NCBI RefSeq assembly: GCF_041052385.1
Contig: NZ_CP163439.1
Coordinates: forward strand, 1,364,001-1,428,000
DNA from: Streptomyces sp. R28
Lineage (GTDB): Bacteria; Actinomycetota; Actinomycetes; Streptomycetales; Streptomycetaceae
DNA length: 64,000 nucleotides
Direction: 5' to 3'
The notes under the pieces were generated by a model. That model was not told where the DNA came from and searched no databases. It saw nothing but the letters and a program-made list of their open reading frames with translations. This document shows, piece after piece, positions 45,461 through 54,383 of the stretch. How positions within the stretch are numbered: position 1 is the first letter of the stretch; every line of letters begins with the position of its first letter. The translations under genes and the position numbers were made by a program.

Positions 45461-46723
45461 ATGCACTCGACAGATCGCAAGGTGGTCGTGACCGGAGTCG
45501 GAGCGACCACACCGCTGGGCGGTGACAGCCCGACCACGTGGCAGGGGCTGCTGGCCGGCCGCTCCGCAGTGCGGCTGCTGACGCACGCGTGGGCCGCCGA
45601 GACCCCGGTGCGGATAGGCGCGGAGATCGCGGTGGAGCCCACCGAACGCCTGTCCAGGACCGAAGCCCGCAAGCTCGACCGCTCCACCCAGTTCGCCCTG
45701 ATCGCGGCGCGCGAGGCATGGGCCGACGCGGGCTTCACCGCCCCGGCAGGCACGGATGGCTCCGTCGACCCCGACCGGCTCGGCGTGGTCATCTCCTCCG
45801 CCATCGGAGGGGTGACGTCGCTGCTCCAGCAGTACGACATCCTCCGGGACCAGGGTGTCCGCAAGGTCTCCCCCCACACCATCCCGATGATGCTGCCCAA
45901 CACGCAGGGTGCCAACGTCGGACTGGACCTCAATGCCCGGGCCGGGGTGCACTCACCCGTCAGCGCGTGCGCCTCGGGCTCCGAGTCGGTCGGATACGCC
46001 ATCGACATGATCCGCACGGGCCGGGCCGACATCGTGGTCGCCGGCGGCACGGAGGCCGCGATCCACCCGCTCAACATGGCCGGCTTCGGCAACATGATGG
46101 CCATGTCCAAGCGCAACGACGCCCCGGCCGCGGCCTCGCGCCCGTACGACGCGGCACGGGACGGCTTCGTCATCGGTGAGGGCTCCGGCGTCGTCGTACT
46201 CGAAGCGGCGGAGCATGCCGCGCGGCGCGGTGCCCGCGTCTACGCGGAGGCCGTCGGGCAAGGGCTCTCCGCCGACAGCCACCACGTCACCCAACCGGAG
46301 CCGACCGGCCGGGGCATCGCCGCCGCGCTCACTGGGTTGCTGGACTCCTGCGATCTGAGGCCGACGGAGATCGTGCACGTCAACGCGCACGCGACGTCGA
46401 CCCCCAAGGGCGATGTGGCCGAGGTGAAGGCGCTGCGCAAGGTCCTCGGTGACGCCATGGAGCATGTGGCGGTGTCGGCCACGAAATCCATGACCGGGCA
46501 TCTCCTCGGTGGGGCCGGTGGCGTCGAGACCGTGGCGACGGTCCTCGCCCTGCACCACCGGCTCGCCCCGCCGACCATCAACATCGATGACCTCGACCCG
46601 GAGGTCGAGGCGGACATCGTCCGAGACGAACCCCGGGCTCTGCCCGACGGGCCGATCGCCGCCCTCAACAACTCGTTCGGCTTCGGCGGCCACAACGTGG
46701 TGCTCGCCTTCCGCACGGTCTGA
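45461..46723 (+). CDS. FabF/KASII-type beta-ketoacyl-ACP synthase
   Basis: 420 residues; the ATG at 45461 is eight bases after GGAG, which favours it over the in-frame GTG at 45452. The catalytic triad is complete: Cys170 in VSACASGSES, His310 in NAHATSTPKGD and His347 in SMTGHLLGGAGG. Full KASII length. Paired with the preceding ACP, probably an elongation system dedicated to the cluster; no KASIII, KR or DH gene is in the window, so primary fatty-acid enzymes would supply those steps. Confidence 0.92.
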   Translation: MHSTDRKVVVTGVGATTPLGGDSPTTWQGLLAGRSAVRLLTHAWAAETPVRIGAEIAVEPTERLSRTEARKLDRSTQFALIAAREAWADAGFTAPAGTDGSVDPDRLGVVISSAIGGVTSLLQQYDILRDQGVRKVSPHTIPMMLPNTQGANVGLDLNARAGVHSPVSACASGSESVGYAIDMIRTGRADIVVAGGTEAAIHPLNMAGFGNMMAMSKRNDAPAAASRPYDAARDGFVIGEGSGVVVLEAAEHAARRGARVYAEAVGQGLSADSHHVTQPEPTGRGIAAALTGLLDSCDLRPTEIVHVNAHATSTPKGDVAEVKALRKVLGDAMEHVAVSATKSMTGHLLGGAGGVETVATVLALHHRLAPPTINIDDLDPEVEADIVRDEPRALPDGPIAALNNSFGFGGHNVVLAFRTV

Positions 46724-46874
46724 CCCTCGGCGGCTGCCGTATGGGGCTGCGTTCGGGATTGGCCGCCCGAAGCATGCAGATCACAGTCTCCCCAGAGCTC
46801 CGAATCGTAATCAACCGCACTTCCGGACAGCGGAAAGACCAGTGAGTTTACGGGCGTAGATCTGCGCGGAATCA

Positions 46875-46905
46875 GTTACCGGCCGGTGAACAACCGGCCG
46901 GTAAC
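46875..46905. terminator. Strong bidirectional hairpin after KASII
   Basis: GTTACCGGCCGGT, loop GAACA, ACCGGCCGGTAAC: perfect 13-bp stem between the convergent KASII and AraC genes, followed by a short T-rich stretch on the plus strand. Confidence 0.85.
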
Positions 46906-46911
46906 GTCGTT

Positions 46912-47838
46912 TCAAAGCCATGGGCGAGGTTCCCCGGTGGCTGAATAAGTGGTGTTGTGACTGCGCCGAAAAGCCCCGGGCGTCATATTGACCCGGCGTA
47001 TGAAGAACTTGGTGAAGTTGGTTACCTCGGTGAATCCGAGCTGGCGGGCCACGGCGGCGATGGGCAGGCGCGTGTGCGCGAGCAGGCGGCGCGCTTCGAG
47101 AGCCACCCGGGCGTCGATCAGATCCTTGGCGGTGGTGCCGGCCACGGCCCGGCACGCGCGGGCCAGGGCACGGGTCGTGCAGTTGACCGCGGCGGCGTAG
47201 TCCTCCACCCGGCGGGTCGTGCGGTAGGAGCGGTCCAGCTCCTGCCGGAACCTCAGGAACAGTTCGCCCCAGCCGTTGTCGAGGTCGACCTGCGCATGGT
47301 CGTCACTTGCGCGCTGGGACCTGCATATCTGGTCGATGGTCAGCACGAAGACCGCCAGCAGGTGTTTGAGAAGGTCCTCCCCCAACCTCCGGTCGCCACG
47401 CCGAAATTCGTCCCGCATCAGGTCGAGGACGCGCCCGAGGTCGGCCCGCTCGGCCTCCTTCAGCCTCCAGTGCGAGGGCCGCAGCACATCGTCGAGCATC
47501 CCCATGAAGGCGTTCATGCGCAGAGGGAACGCCTCGGTGAACAGGACGAGGTCGGCTTCCAGGTCGGGTTGCGGTGCGGACTGGATCACCTGGTTCGGCC
47601 GGATCCACAACAGGCTTCCGGGGCCGCACTCGAAGCGCGTCGAGTCTACTGAGAAAGTGCCCGAGCCCTCATCGACCAGCAGGATCTGGTGGAATTCGAC
47701 CCGATGTGGGGCGGCGAGGAACTCCTTCGAAGACCACGTCAGCAGTTCCCGGTAAGACGTCACTGCGATGCCGATTCCCGGTCGGCAGACCGGGGTGTAG
47801 GGAACAACGGGGATCGGCAATGAGGCGAAATCGACCAT
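46912..47838 (-). CDS. AraC-family regulator
   Basis: 308 residues from the ATG at 47838 (GGAAG five bases upstream); a longer frame has no ribosome site. The N-terminal cupin-like region (HQILLVDEGSGTFSVDSTRFECGPGSLLWIRPNQV) resembles effector domains of the AraC group that senses small hydrophobic or amino-acid-derived ligands. The C-terminal AraC HTH pair reads RTTRRVEDYAAAVNCTTRALARACRAVAGTTAKDLIDARVALEARRLL and AVARQLGFTEVTNFTKFFIRR. It is divergent from the second IclR gene and ends against the KASII terminator. Probably one of the cluster regulators. Confidence 0.87.
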   Translation of the reverse strand: MVDFASLPIPVVPYTPVCRPGIGIAVTSYRELLTWSSKEFLAAPHRVEFHQILLVDEGSGTFSVDSTRFECGPGSLLWIRPNQVIQSAPQPDLEADLVLFTEAFPLRMNAFMGMLDDVLRPSHWRLKEAERADLGRVLDLMRDEFRRGDRRLGEDLLKHLLAVFVLTIDQICRSQRASDDHAQVDLDNGWGELFLRFRQELDRSYRTTRRVEDYAAAVNCTTRALARACRAVAGTTAKDLIDARVALEARRLLAHTRLPIAAVARQLGFTEVTNFTKFFIRRVNMTPGAFRRSHNTTYSATGEPRPWL

Positions 47839-47975
47839 AGGACTTCCGGAAACGACCTTTCCCACACCGATTGAAGATTGAATTATAGCGGTGGCCGCCC
47901 GTTGCCGGATCCACCTCCGGCGCATGCACGAGTCGACATGCTCGCCTCACGTGCAGATGAAAGGAACGAGACGGG

Positions 47976-48767
47976 ATGACCATGCCCCACCCCGGCAATC
48001 CGGAACGCTCGGTCGTCGATCGCGCCCTGAGCGTTCTGGGCGCGTTCGACCGGCAGAACCGCACCCTGACACTCAGCGACATCAGCCGACGTTCAAGGCT
48101 CCCGCTCGCGACGGCGCACCGCATCGTGAACAAGCTGCACGGCTGGGGAGCCCTGGAGCGAAGCGACGAGGGCGGCTACAGCATCGGCTTACGGCTCTGG
48201 GAGACGGGGACCCTGGCGCCGCGCTGCTCACCCCTCGCCGAGGCGGCCCAGCCGCACCTGATGGAACTCCACGCCCGCACCTCGGCCGGGGCGTTGCTCG
48301 TGATCCGCGACCGCGTCGAGGGGCTCTGCCTCTCGTTCGCCGTGAACGGGCCCCACGCCCTCATGTCCTGGACCGAGTCCGGCGATCGCATGCCGCTGCA
48401 CGCCTGCGCCACGGGGCTGGTCCTGCTCGCCCACGCCGACGAGGTCGTCCAGAACGAGGTCTGCGCGGGGCCACTGCGCGCGTACACGCCGACGACGCTG
48501 GCCCATGGCCCCACGCTGCGGCAGGCCCTGGCCAAGATCAGGCGCGAGGGCTACGCGGTGACGCACCGTACGCCGGACCCGGACTGCAGCGCCGTCGCGT
48601 TTCCCGTGCGCGCCGCCGACGGAACCGTGGTCGCGGCGGTCGGCGTGGTGGCGCAGGCGGACACGTTCCGACCGGCGAAGCTGCTGCCCCTGGTGTCCGC
48701 AACGGCCGACGCCGTGTCCCAGCACATACGGCCCGCCGGCCGGCGTACGACCGGCGCCACCGCATGA
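47976..48767 (+). CDS. Second IclR-family regulator with TTA codon
   Basis: 263 residues; AAAGGAA lies about 12 bases upstream. HTH about 10-75 (SVVDRALSVLGAFDRQNRTLTLSDISRRSRLPLATAHRIVNKLHGWGALER) and the ligand domain with LHACATGLVLLAHADE. Codon 72 is TTA (48189-48191). Residue by residue it follows the first IclR (44216), including LRLWExxxLAPR. It is divergent from the AraC gene with a 137-bp gap that is unusually AT-rich (TTGAATTATAG at about 47878-47888). Confidence 0.88.
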   Translation: MTMPHPGNPERSVVDRALSVLGAFDRQNRTLTLSDISRRSRLPLATAHRIVNKLHGWGALERSDEGGYSIGLRLWETGTLAPRCSPLAEAAQPHLMELHARTSAGALLVIRDRVEGLCLSFAVNGPHALMSWTESGDRMPLHACATGLVLLAHADEVVQNEVCAGPLRAYTPTTLAHGPTLRQALAKIRREGYAVTHRTPDPDCSAVAFPVRAADGTVVAAVGVVAQADTFRPAKLLPLVSATADAVSQHIRPAGRRTTGATA

Positions 48768-48782
48768 CCCCAGGGATCTCCG

Positions 48783-49346
48783 TCAGACGGTCGTGGACGA
48801 CGACGGCACGAAGGGCGCCCCGTGTCCCGGCACGATCAGGGCCGGGCCGAGGGCCAGGACCTTCTCCCTGGCCGCCCGCAACTGTTCGCGGTCCGGGGCG
48901 AAGGGGTCGTCGGCCGGCCCCTCGGCGGTCCACCACAGATGGGTCAGGACCACCAGGCCCTCGTCGGCCGTGACCAGGGTGCTGACGTCCTCCGCCGTGT
49001 GGCCGGGGGTCGTCATGAGGGTGATCGACGGGGAGAGCCGGTATCCGTCGGCGTCGCGGTCCTCCCAGATGTCGTCCTGGTAGATGGCCATGTGGTCGTG
49101 GAAGCGAGCCTCGGGGAACAGTGCCGCGTTCAGCGTGTGGTCCGGGTGGTGGTGGCTGAAGATCACGTCGGTGACGTCTTCGGGAGCCAGTCCGCGCTGC
49201 GCGAGCGGGTCCAGGATGAGCCGGCGGTCCGCGACCATGCCGGGGTCGACTATCGCGACGGTCTCGTCGTCGACGAGCAGGGTGACGGTGCCGGCCACCC
49301 GCTCGTCGGCGTAGCCGGTGGTCAGGACATACAACGATGCGGTCAA
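48783..49346 (-). CDS. Metallo-beta-lactamase-fold hydrolase
   Basis: 187 residues from a TTG with AGGAG six bases upstream; no ATG or GTG fits better. The metal-binding motif is SHHHPDHTLN (HxHxDH, residues 65-70), with further ligands in TTPGHTAEDVS and VPGHGAPFV. It resembles small MBLAC1-like hydrolases. Lactonase, thioesterase or quorum-quenching activities all occur in this fold, and the sequence does not decide. It lies 44 bp below a TetR gene and is probably co-transcribed with it. Confidence 0.82.
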   Translation of the reverse strand: MTASLYVLTTGYADERVAGTVTLLVDDETVAIVDPGMVADRRLILDPLAQRGLAPEDVTDVIFSHHHPDHTLNAALFPEARFHDHMAIYQDDIWEDRDADGYRLSPSITLMTTPGHTAEDVSTLVTADEGLVVLTHLWWTAEGPADDPFAPDREQLRAAREKVLALGPALIVPGHGAPFVPSSSTTV

Positions 49347-49390
49347 GACGGGCTCCTGAAGTCGGTGGTGGGTGCGTCGGTTCACGCCGG

Positions 49391-50005
49391 TCAACGAGAA
49401 AGGAACTGCCGGAAGCCGATGAGCAGGGCGCGCAGGCCGGTGTCGAACGCGAGCTCGGCCCGGCGGTGGTCGGTGGGGGTGTCGTCGAGTACGGCGCTGA
49501 GGTGGGGGGCCGTCTCGCGGGTCACGTCGGAGACCATCACGGGCGGCGCGACGAGGTCGAGGGCCGAGCCGAGGATGAAGTTCTCCAGCGCGTTGATCAA
49601 GGGCATGACCTGACTGGTGGTGAATCCGCCGGTCAGCAGGAGCTCGGCGACCTTCTCGTACATCGCGTGCATGAAGGGCTCGGCCAGCGGCGCCGTCGCG
49701 AGCAGGGGTACCGCGCCGGGGTGCGCGGCGAAGGCCGTGCGGTAGGCGCGGGCCCATTCCTCCAAGGCCTGCTCCCAGGGCCGGGAGGCGTCCCAGTCGT
49801 CGGGGCCGGCCTCCCGGGCCAGCTCTTCCCTCATCAGCGAGATGATCTCGTCGCGGCCGGACACATGGTGATAGAGCGCGGAGGGAGCGACCCCTAGCGC
49901 TCTGGCCAGGGCGGGAATGGTGAGGACGCCCTGCTCGTCAGCGAGTCTCAGCGCTGCGGCACCGATGCGTCGGCGGTCCAGCAGAGGGGTGCGCGGCCTT
50001 GGCAC
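49391..50005 (-). CDS. TetR-family regulator (TetR_C_1-like)
   Basis: 204 residues from a GTG with GAGGAG five bases upstream; upstream codons in frame give no family sequence. The HTH (LDRRRIGAAALRLADEQGVLTIPALARALGVAPSALYHHVSGRDEIISLMREEL) is of the TetR(A)-like group that usually controls a divergent transporter or enzyme. The divergent gene here is an amidohydrolase followed by an APC permease, the likely targets, while the MBL-fold gene follows on its own strand. Confidence 0.87.
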   Translation of the reverse strand: MPRPRTPLLDRRRIGAAALRLADEQGVLTIPALARALGVAPSALYHHVSGRDEIISLMREELAREAGPDDWDASRPWEQALEEWARAYRTAFAAHPGAVPLLATAPLAEPFMHAMYEKVAELLLTGGFTTSQVMPLINALENFILGSALDLVAPPVMVSDVTRETAPHLSAVLDDTPTDHRRAELAFDTGLRALLIGFRQFLSR

Positions 50006-50059
50006 GAGGGCTCCTCTTCGTACGTCTCCTCCGACGGGCGACGGCACGGCCGCCCCCGG

Positions 50060-50184
50060 GTGGTCACCGGAACTTTACCGAACGACTTTCAGTAAAACTC
50101 TTCCCGGCCGCTCGGACGCCGCCTACATTACCGAAACCGAATCAGTTTCAGTTCGGTTGTCGTACGACGGAAGGTGCCGCCGCC
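50060..50184. promoter_or_regulatory. Divergent promoter region with candidate TetR operator
   Basis: Contains TTTACCGAACG and, at about 50128-50156, an imperfect inverted repeat with ACCGAAAC on the left and GTTTC plus TTCGGT on the right. Locally AT-rich. Probable binding site of the adjacent TetR protein; the exact limits are uncertain. Confidence 0.45.
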
Positions 50185-51840
50185 ATGCAGGCCGACATCG
50201 TGTTCACCGGAGGGACCGTCAGGACCGGGGCCACCGAAGGCCCTGCGTTCGACGCCCTCGCCGTCACGGGCGGCAGGATCAGTGCGCTCGGGGCGGAGGC
50301 GCTCGCCGCCCGCGGTAGCGGCACCGCTGTGGTCGACCTGCGGGGAGGCGCCCTGCTGCCCGCGTTCGGCGACGGGCACGTGCACCCGGTGATGGGCGGC
50401 CTGGGCCTGCTCGGAGTCCCCGTGCGCGAGTGCACCTCGGTGGAGGAGATCGTCGAGGCCGTACGGTGCTGGGCCGAAGAGCACCCCGAGGCCGAGTGGA
50501 TCACCGGCGACGGCTTCGACGCCTGGCTCGCCCCCGGCGGCCGGTTCGACGCCCGCCTGCTGGACGCGGCCGTCCCCGACCGGCCCGTGGTGCTGCGCAC
50601 GATGGACCACCACACGGCGTGGGTGAACACCGAGGCCCTGCGCCGGGCCGGGTTCACCGCCGCCACCGCCGACCCGGACGGCGGAGAGATCGTGCGCCGG
50701 GAAGGCTCCACCGAACCACTGGGCACCCTGCGCGAGTTCGGCGCCGTGCTGCCCGTCCTCGGCCTCGTGCCCCAGCCGTCTCACCAGGCGCATGTGGACG
50801 CCCTGCGCGAGACCGCCGCCCGGTTCGCCGCCGCCGGGGTGACCTGGGTGCAGGACGCCTGGGTGGAACCGCACCACGCCGACGTCTGGATCACCGCGGC
50901 GACCAGTGGCCCGGGGCTGCCCATCCGTGCCGACCTGGGCTTCTTCCTGGGCCCGGAACACTGGCGCGAGCAACTCCCCCGGCTCGCCGCCGAGCGTGAA
51001 CGTGTGGAGGGCGCCGCCCCGGGGCTGCTCACCGCACATACCGTGAAGTTCTTCGCCGACGGAGTCATCGAATCCGGCACGGCCGCCCTCCTGGAGCCGT
51101 ACACCGACTGCCCGCACTCCCACGGCATAGCCAACTGGACTCCGGCGGAACTGGCCCGAGCCGTCACCGCGGTCGACGCCCTCGGCTTCCAGCCGCACAT
51201 CCACGCGCTCGGCGACGGCGGCGTCCGGGCCGCCCTCGACGCGATCGAGGCCGCGGCCCGCGCCAACGGCCCCCGTGACCGCCGCCCGGTCATCGCCCAC
51301 GCCCAGCTGATCGACCCCGCCGACCTGCCCCGCTTCGCCGCACTCGGGGTGATCGCCAATCTCCAGCCGCTGTGGGCCCAGCCCGACCGCCTGATGACCG
51401 ACCTCATCCTGCCGAGGATCGGCCCGGAACGCGGCACGCGGCAGTACCAGATCGCCGCCCTGCTCGACTCCGGCGCCCACATCGCGTTCGGCAGCGACTG
51501 GCCGGTCACCGATCACGAACCGCTGCGGGGCATCGCCACCGCCGTGACCCGCCAGACACCCGACGGAATCCCCGACGGCGGCTGGCTTCCCCAGGAGCGG
51601 ATCGACACCACGACCGCACTGGCCGCCTACTCCGCCGGATGCGCCTACCAGGCGTTCGAGGAGAAGTCATGGGGCGTCCTGCGCCCCGGTATGCGCGCCG
51701 ACCTGGTGCATCTCGCCGCCGACCCGGTCGAGACCGCACCCCGCGACCTCGCGCACCTGCCCGTCCTGGGCACCTGGCTCGCCGGCCGGCGCACACACGG
51801 CTCCGGCACCCCCGTCCCCCTGTCGGCCGGAGGGCTATAG
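50185..51840 (+). CDS. YtcJ-type metal-dependent amidohydrolase
   Basis: 551 residues; GGAAGG about ten bases before the ATG. The amidohydrolase family 3 layout is complete: ADIVFTGGTVRTG at the N-terminus, LLPAFGDGHVHPV with the first metal histidines, HTVKFFADGVIESGTAALLEPY, HIHALGDGG and FGSDWPV with the last Asp. YtcJ-like enzymes hydrolyse amides of unknown or varied type. The gene is followed 84 bp later by an APC permease, which suggests uptake and cleavage of an amide compound, under the divergent TetR. Confidence 0.86.
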   Translation: MQADIVFTGGTVRTGATEGPAFDALAVTGGRISALGAEALAARGSGTAVVDLRGGALLPAFGDGHVHPVMGGLGLLGVPVRECTSVEEIVEAVRCWAEEHPEAEWITGDGFDAWLAPGGRFDARLLDAAVPDRPVVLRTMDHHTAWVNTEALRRAGFTAATADPDGGEIVRREGSTEPLGTLREFGAVLPVLGLVPQPSHQAHVDALRETAARFAAAGVTWVQDAWVEPHHADVWITAATSGPGLPIRADLGFFLGPEHWREQLPRLAAERERVEGAAPGLLTAHTVKFFADGVIESGTAALLEPYTDCPHSHGIANWTPAELARAVTAVDALGFQPHIHALGDGGVRAALDAIEAAARANGPRDRRPVIAHAQLIDPADLPRFAALGVIANLQPLWAQPDRLMTDLILPRIGPERGTRQYQIAALLDSGAHIAFGSDWPVTDHEPLRGIATAVTRQTPDGIPDGGWLPQERIDTTTALAAYSAGCAYQAFEEKSWGVLRPGMRADLVHLAADPVETAPRDLAHLPVLGTWLAGRRTHGSGTPVPLSAGGL

Positions 51841-51924
51841 CCTCTCGGCGTCGTCACGGCCGGGCCCGCGTGCCAGGGACAGTCCCCTCCCCCCGTCGAC
51901 CTCACGCATCACGCGGAGACCTCC

Positions 51925-53412
51925 ATGACCGAGCCCCACACCTCCACCGCTCTCCAACACCCCCCGTCCGCCACCGGGGCGGACCCGACCGGCCGTCTGC
52001 AGCGGGCCACGCTCGGCGTCAGTGACATCGTGTTCTTCGTCGTGGCGGCCGCCGCACCGCTCACCGTCATGGCCGGCATCGCCCCGCTCGCCATCCTCTT
52101 CGGCGGTATCGGCGCCCCGGTCGCCTACCTGGCGGTCGGCGTCGTCCTGTGCCTGTTCGCGGTCGGTTTCACCGCTATGACGCCTCACATCCGCAACGCG
52201 GGCGCCTTCTACTCGTACGTCTCCCGGGGCCTCGGCCGCCCTGCCGGACTGGGAGCGGCGCTGCTGGCGGTGTTCTCCTACAACGCCCTGCAGATCGGCA
52301 CCTACGGGGCCTTCGGCTTCTTCGCCGCCGGCACCGCGAACGACCTCCTGGGCGTCGACCTGCCGTGGCCGGTCTACGCCTTCGCCGGGATCGCCGTGGT
52401 GTGGTTCCTCGGCTTCCGGTCCATCCACGTGGGCGCCAAGGTCCTCGCCGCCCTGCTGATCGCGGAGACCGCCGTCCTGGTGCTGCTCGCCGGCGCGATC
52501 CTCGCCAAGGGCGGTGCGGACGGGCTGAGCCTGGCCTCCTTCGCCCCCTCCAACGTCTTCACCTCCCAGATGGGCGCACCGCTCGGCCTCGCCGTCGCCG
52601 CCTTCATCGGGTTCGAGGCCACCGCCCTCTACCGTGAGGAGGCCCGCGATCCCGACCGCACCGTGCCCCGCGCCACCTACCTGGCCGTCGGCTTCCTCGG
52701 CCTCTTCTACACGTTCGTCGTCTGGGTCATCGTCCAGGCCTTCGGTGACGACAAGGCCGTCGGGACCGCGGCCCAGAACCCCGCCGAGATGTTCTTCACC
52801 GCCATGACCCGCTACGTCGGCGGCTGGGCCACCGACCTGCAGCGCGTCCTGATCGTCAGCAGCCTCCTGGCCTCCCTGCTCGCCTTCCACAACGCCATCA
52901 CCCGCTACGGATACGCACTCTCCGCCGAGGGCGCCGTCCCCGCCCGCCTGGGCCGCATCCACCCCCGGCACGGCTCTCCCTGGGTCTCCGGTATCGCGCA
53001 GACCGCGCTGGCGGTCGTCGTCACCGCCGTCTTCGCCGCGATCGGCGCACACCCGTACAACCAGTTCCTGCTGTGGGTGAACACCCCCGGAGTGGTCGGC
53101 ATCCTCGCGCTGCAGACGCTCGCGGCCTGCGCCGTGGCCGTCTTCTTCCGCCGCAACCCCGGCGCCCACACGGCGGGACGCCTGCGCACGGTCGCCGCGC
53201 CGGTGGCCGCCGCGCTCCTCCTGGCCATGATCACAGGACTGGTCTGCACACGCCTGACGCTCTTCACCGGTGCCGGGCCGGCCGTCAACTGGACGCTGGT
53301 CGCGCTCACTCCGGTCGTCTTCCTGACCGGCGCGCTGCTAGCCCTGCGGATCCGCCGCAACCGGCCCGACGTCTACGCCAGGATCGCCACCACTGACGTC
53401 GACTCCGGATGA
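51925..53412 (+). CDS. APC-family amino acid/amine permease
   Basis: 495 residues, ATG with GGAG seven bases upstream. Twelve hydrophobic segments; the APC signature is visible in LGVSDIVFFVVAAAAPLTVMAG and FIGFEATALYREEARDPDRTVPRATY. Likely takes up an amino acid, amine or acylated derivative that the preceding amidohydrolase processes. Ends convergently with a GntR gene; the 248-bp gap between them shows no strong terminator hairpin. Confidence 0.87.
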   Translation: MTEPHTSTALQHPPSATGADPTGRLQRATLGVSDIVFFVVAAAAPLTVMAGIAPLAILFGGIGAPVAYLAVGVVLCLFAVGFTAMTPHIRNAGAFYSYVSRGLGRPAGLGAALLAVFSYNALQIGTYGAFGFFAAGTANDLLGVDLPWPVYAFAGIAVVWFLGFRSIHVGAKVLAALLIAETAVLVLLAGAILAKGGADGLSLASFAPSNVFTSQMGAPLGLAVAAFIGFEATALYREEARDPDRTVPRATYLAVGFLGLFYTFVVWVIVQAFGDDKAVGTAAQNPAEMFFTAMTRYVGGWATDLQRVLIVSSLLASLLAFHNAITRYGYALSAEGAVPARLGRIHPRHGSPWVSGIAQTALAVVVTAVFAAIGAHPYNQFLLWVNTPGVVGILALQTLAACAVAVFFRRNPGAHTAGRLRTVAAPVAAALLLAMITGLVCTRLTLFTGAGPAVNWTLVALTPVVFLTGALLALRIRRNRPDVYARIATTDVDSG

Positions 53413-53660
53413 CCGTCTGATCGCCCTTCCTCCGGCGTGGTCCGCTCGGAGCCGGGCCGTCCCCTCCCGGAGGGTTCCACCCTCTGGGCGGCCCGGACTC
53501 CCGTCGATGTCCGGGACGACGGGCGCTCGGAGCCGACAGGGCCTGCCCGCAGGAATCGCATCGGGAACTCCCGGGCGTCAGGCCGATTGGCCACGCGGCC
53601 CGGTCCCGGCCCAAGGTGCAGATACCTGATGCGGTCGGGGCCGCGCGCGGAGCCCGCCCG

Positions 53661-54383
53661 TCACGTCTGCGCTGCCGTCCCGAAGGGGAGGGGTTCGCCG
53701 GAGCGCAGGTGTGCCCTCAGCCCCTGCTCGGTGTTGCTCACGTGGAGCAGTGCGGCGGCCTGGCTGAGGGCGGCGTCGCGGGTGGACAACGCGTTGAAGA
53801 TCGCCTCGTGCTCGGCGAGGGTGCGGCCCGCGGCCTTGTCGTCGACCAGACCGCGCCAGATGCGGGCGCGCAGTGTGCGGCCGGAGATGCCTTCCAGGAG
53901 GGTGAGGAGGGTCTCGTTGCCCGTGGCCGAGACGACTGCGCGGTGGAAGGCCGCGTCGTGGGCGTTGAGCTGTTCGACGTCGTCGCGGGCCTCGCGCATG
54001 GCGTCCAGGTGCCGCTTCACTTCGGCCAGTTGGGCGTCGGAGATCCGGGTGGCGGCAAGGGCCGTGGCGGCCGGTTCGAGGAGCCGCCGTACCTCCATGA
54101 GGTCCTGCAGGGCGACCGAGTCGCCCTGCAGCAGCTCCACCGCACCGCCGAGTCCCTCCAGGAGCAGGCTCGGCTGCAGGCTGGTCACATAGGTGCCGTC
54201 CCCCCGCCGGACCTCCAGGACCCGCGCGACGGCCAACGCCTTGACCGCTTCGCGGGCGAGGTTGCGGGACAGGCCCAGCTGGGCGGCCAGGTCCGGCTCC
54301 GGCGGGAGCTTCGAACCCGGGGGCAGGGCGCCGGTCCGGATCAGCTCCCGGATCTGCTCGATGGCCTTGTCCGTCAGAGACAA
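53661..54383 (-). CDS. GntR/FadR-family regulator of the deoxysugar operon
   Basis: 240 residues from a TTG that lies ten bases inside the preceding aldo/keto reductase gene. Winged HTH at 1-70 (IRELIRTGALPPGSKLPPEPDLAAQLGLSRNLAREAVKALAVARVLEVRRGDGTYV) and an all-helical FCD domain with DLMEVRRLLEPAATALAA and FHRAVVSATGN. The FCD metal site (Asp and several His) is only partly evident by eye. Overlap with the last enzyme gene places it in the operon, so it probably responds to a sugar-acid intermediate. Confidence 0.87.
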   Translation of the reverse strand: MSLTDKAIEQIRELIRTGALPPGSKLPPEPDLAAQLGLSRNLAREAVKALAVARVLEVRRGDGTYVTSLQPSLLLEGLGGAVELLQGDSVALQDLMEVRRLLEPAATALAATRISDAQLAEVKRHLDAMREARDDVEQLNAHDAAFHRAVVSATGNETLLTLLEGISGRTLRARIWRGLVDDKAAGRTLAEHEAIFNALSTRDAALSQAAALLHVSNTEQGLRAHLRSGEPLPFGTAAQT

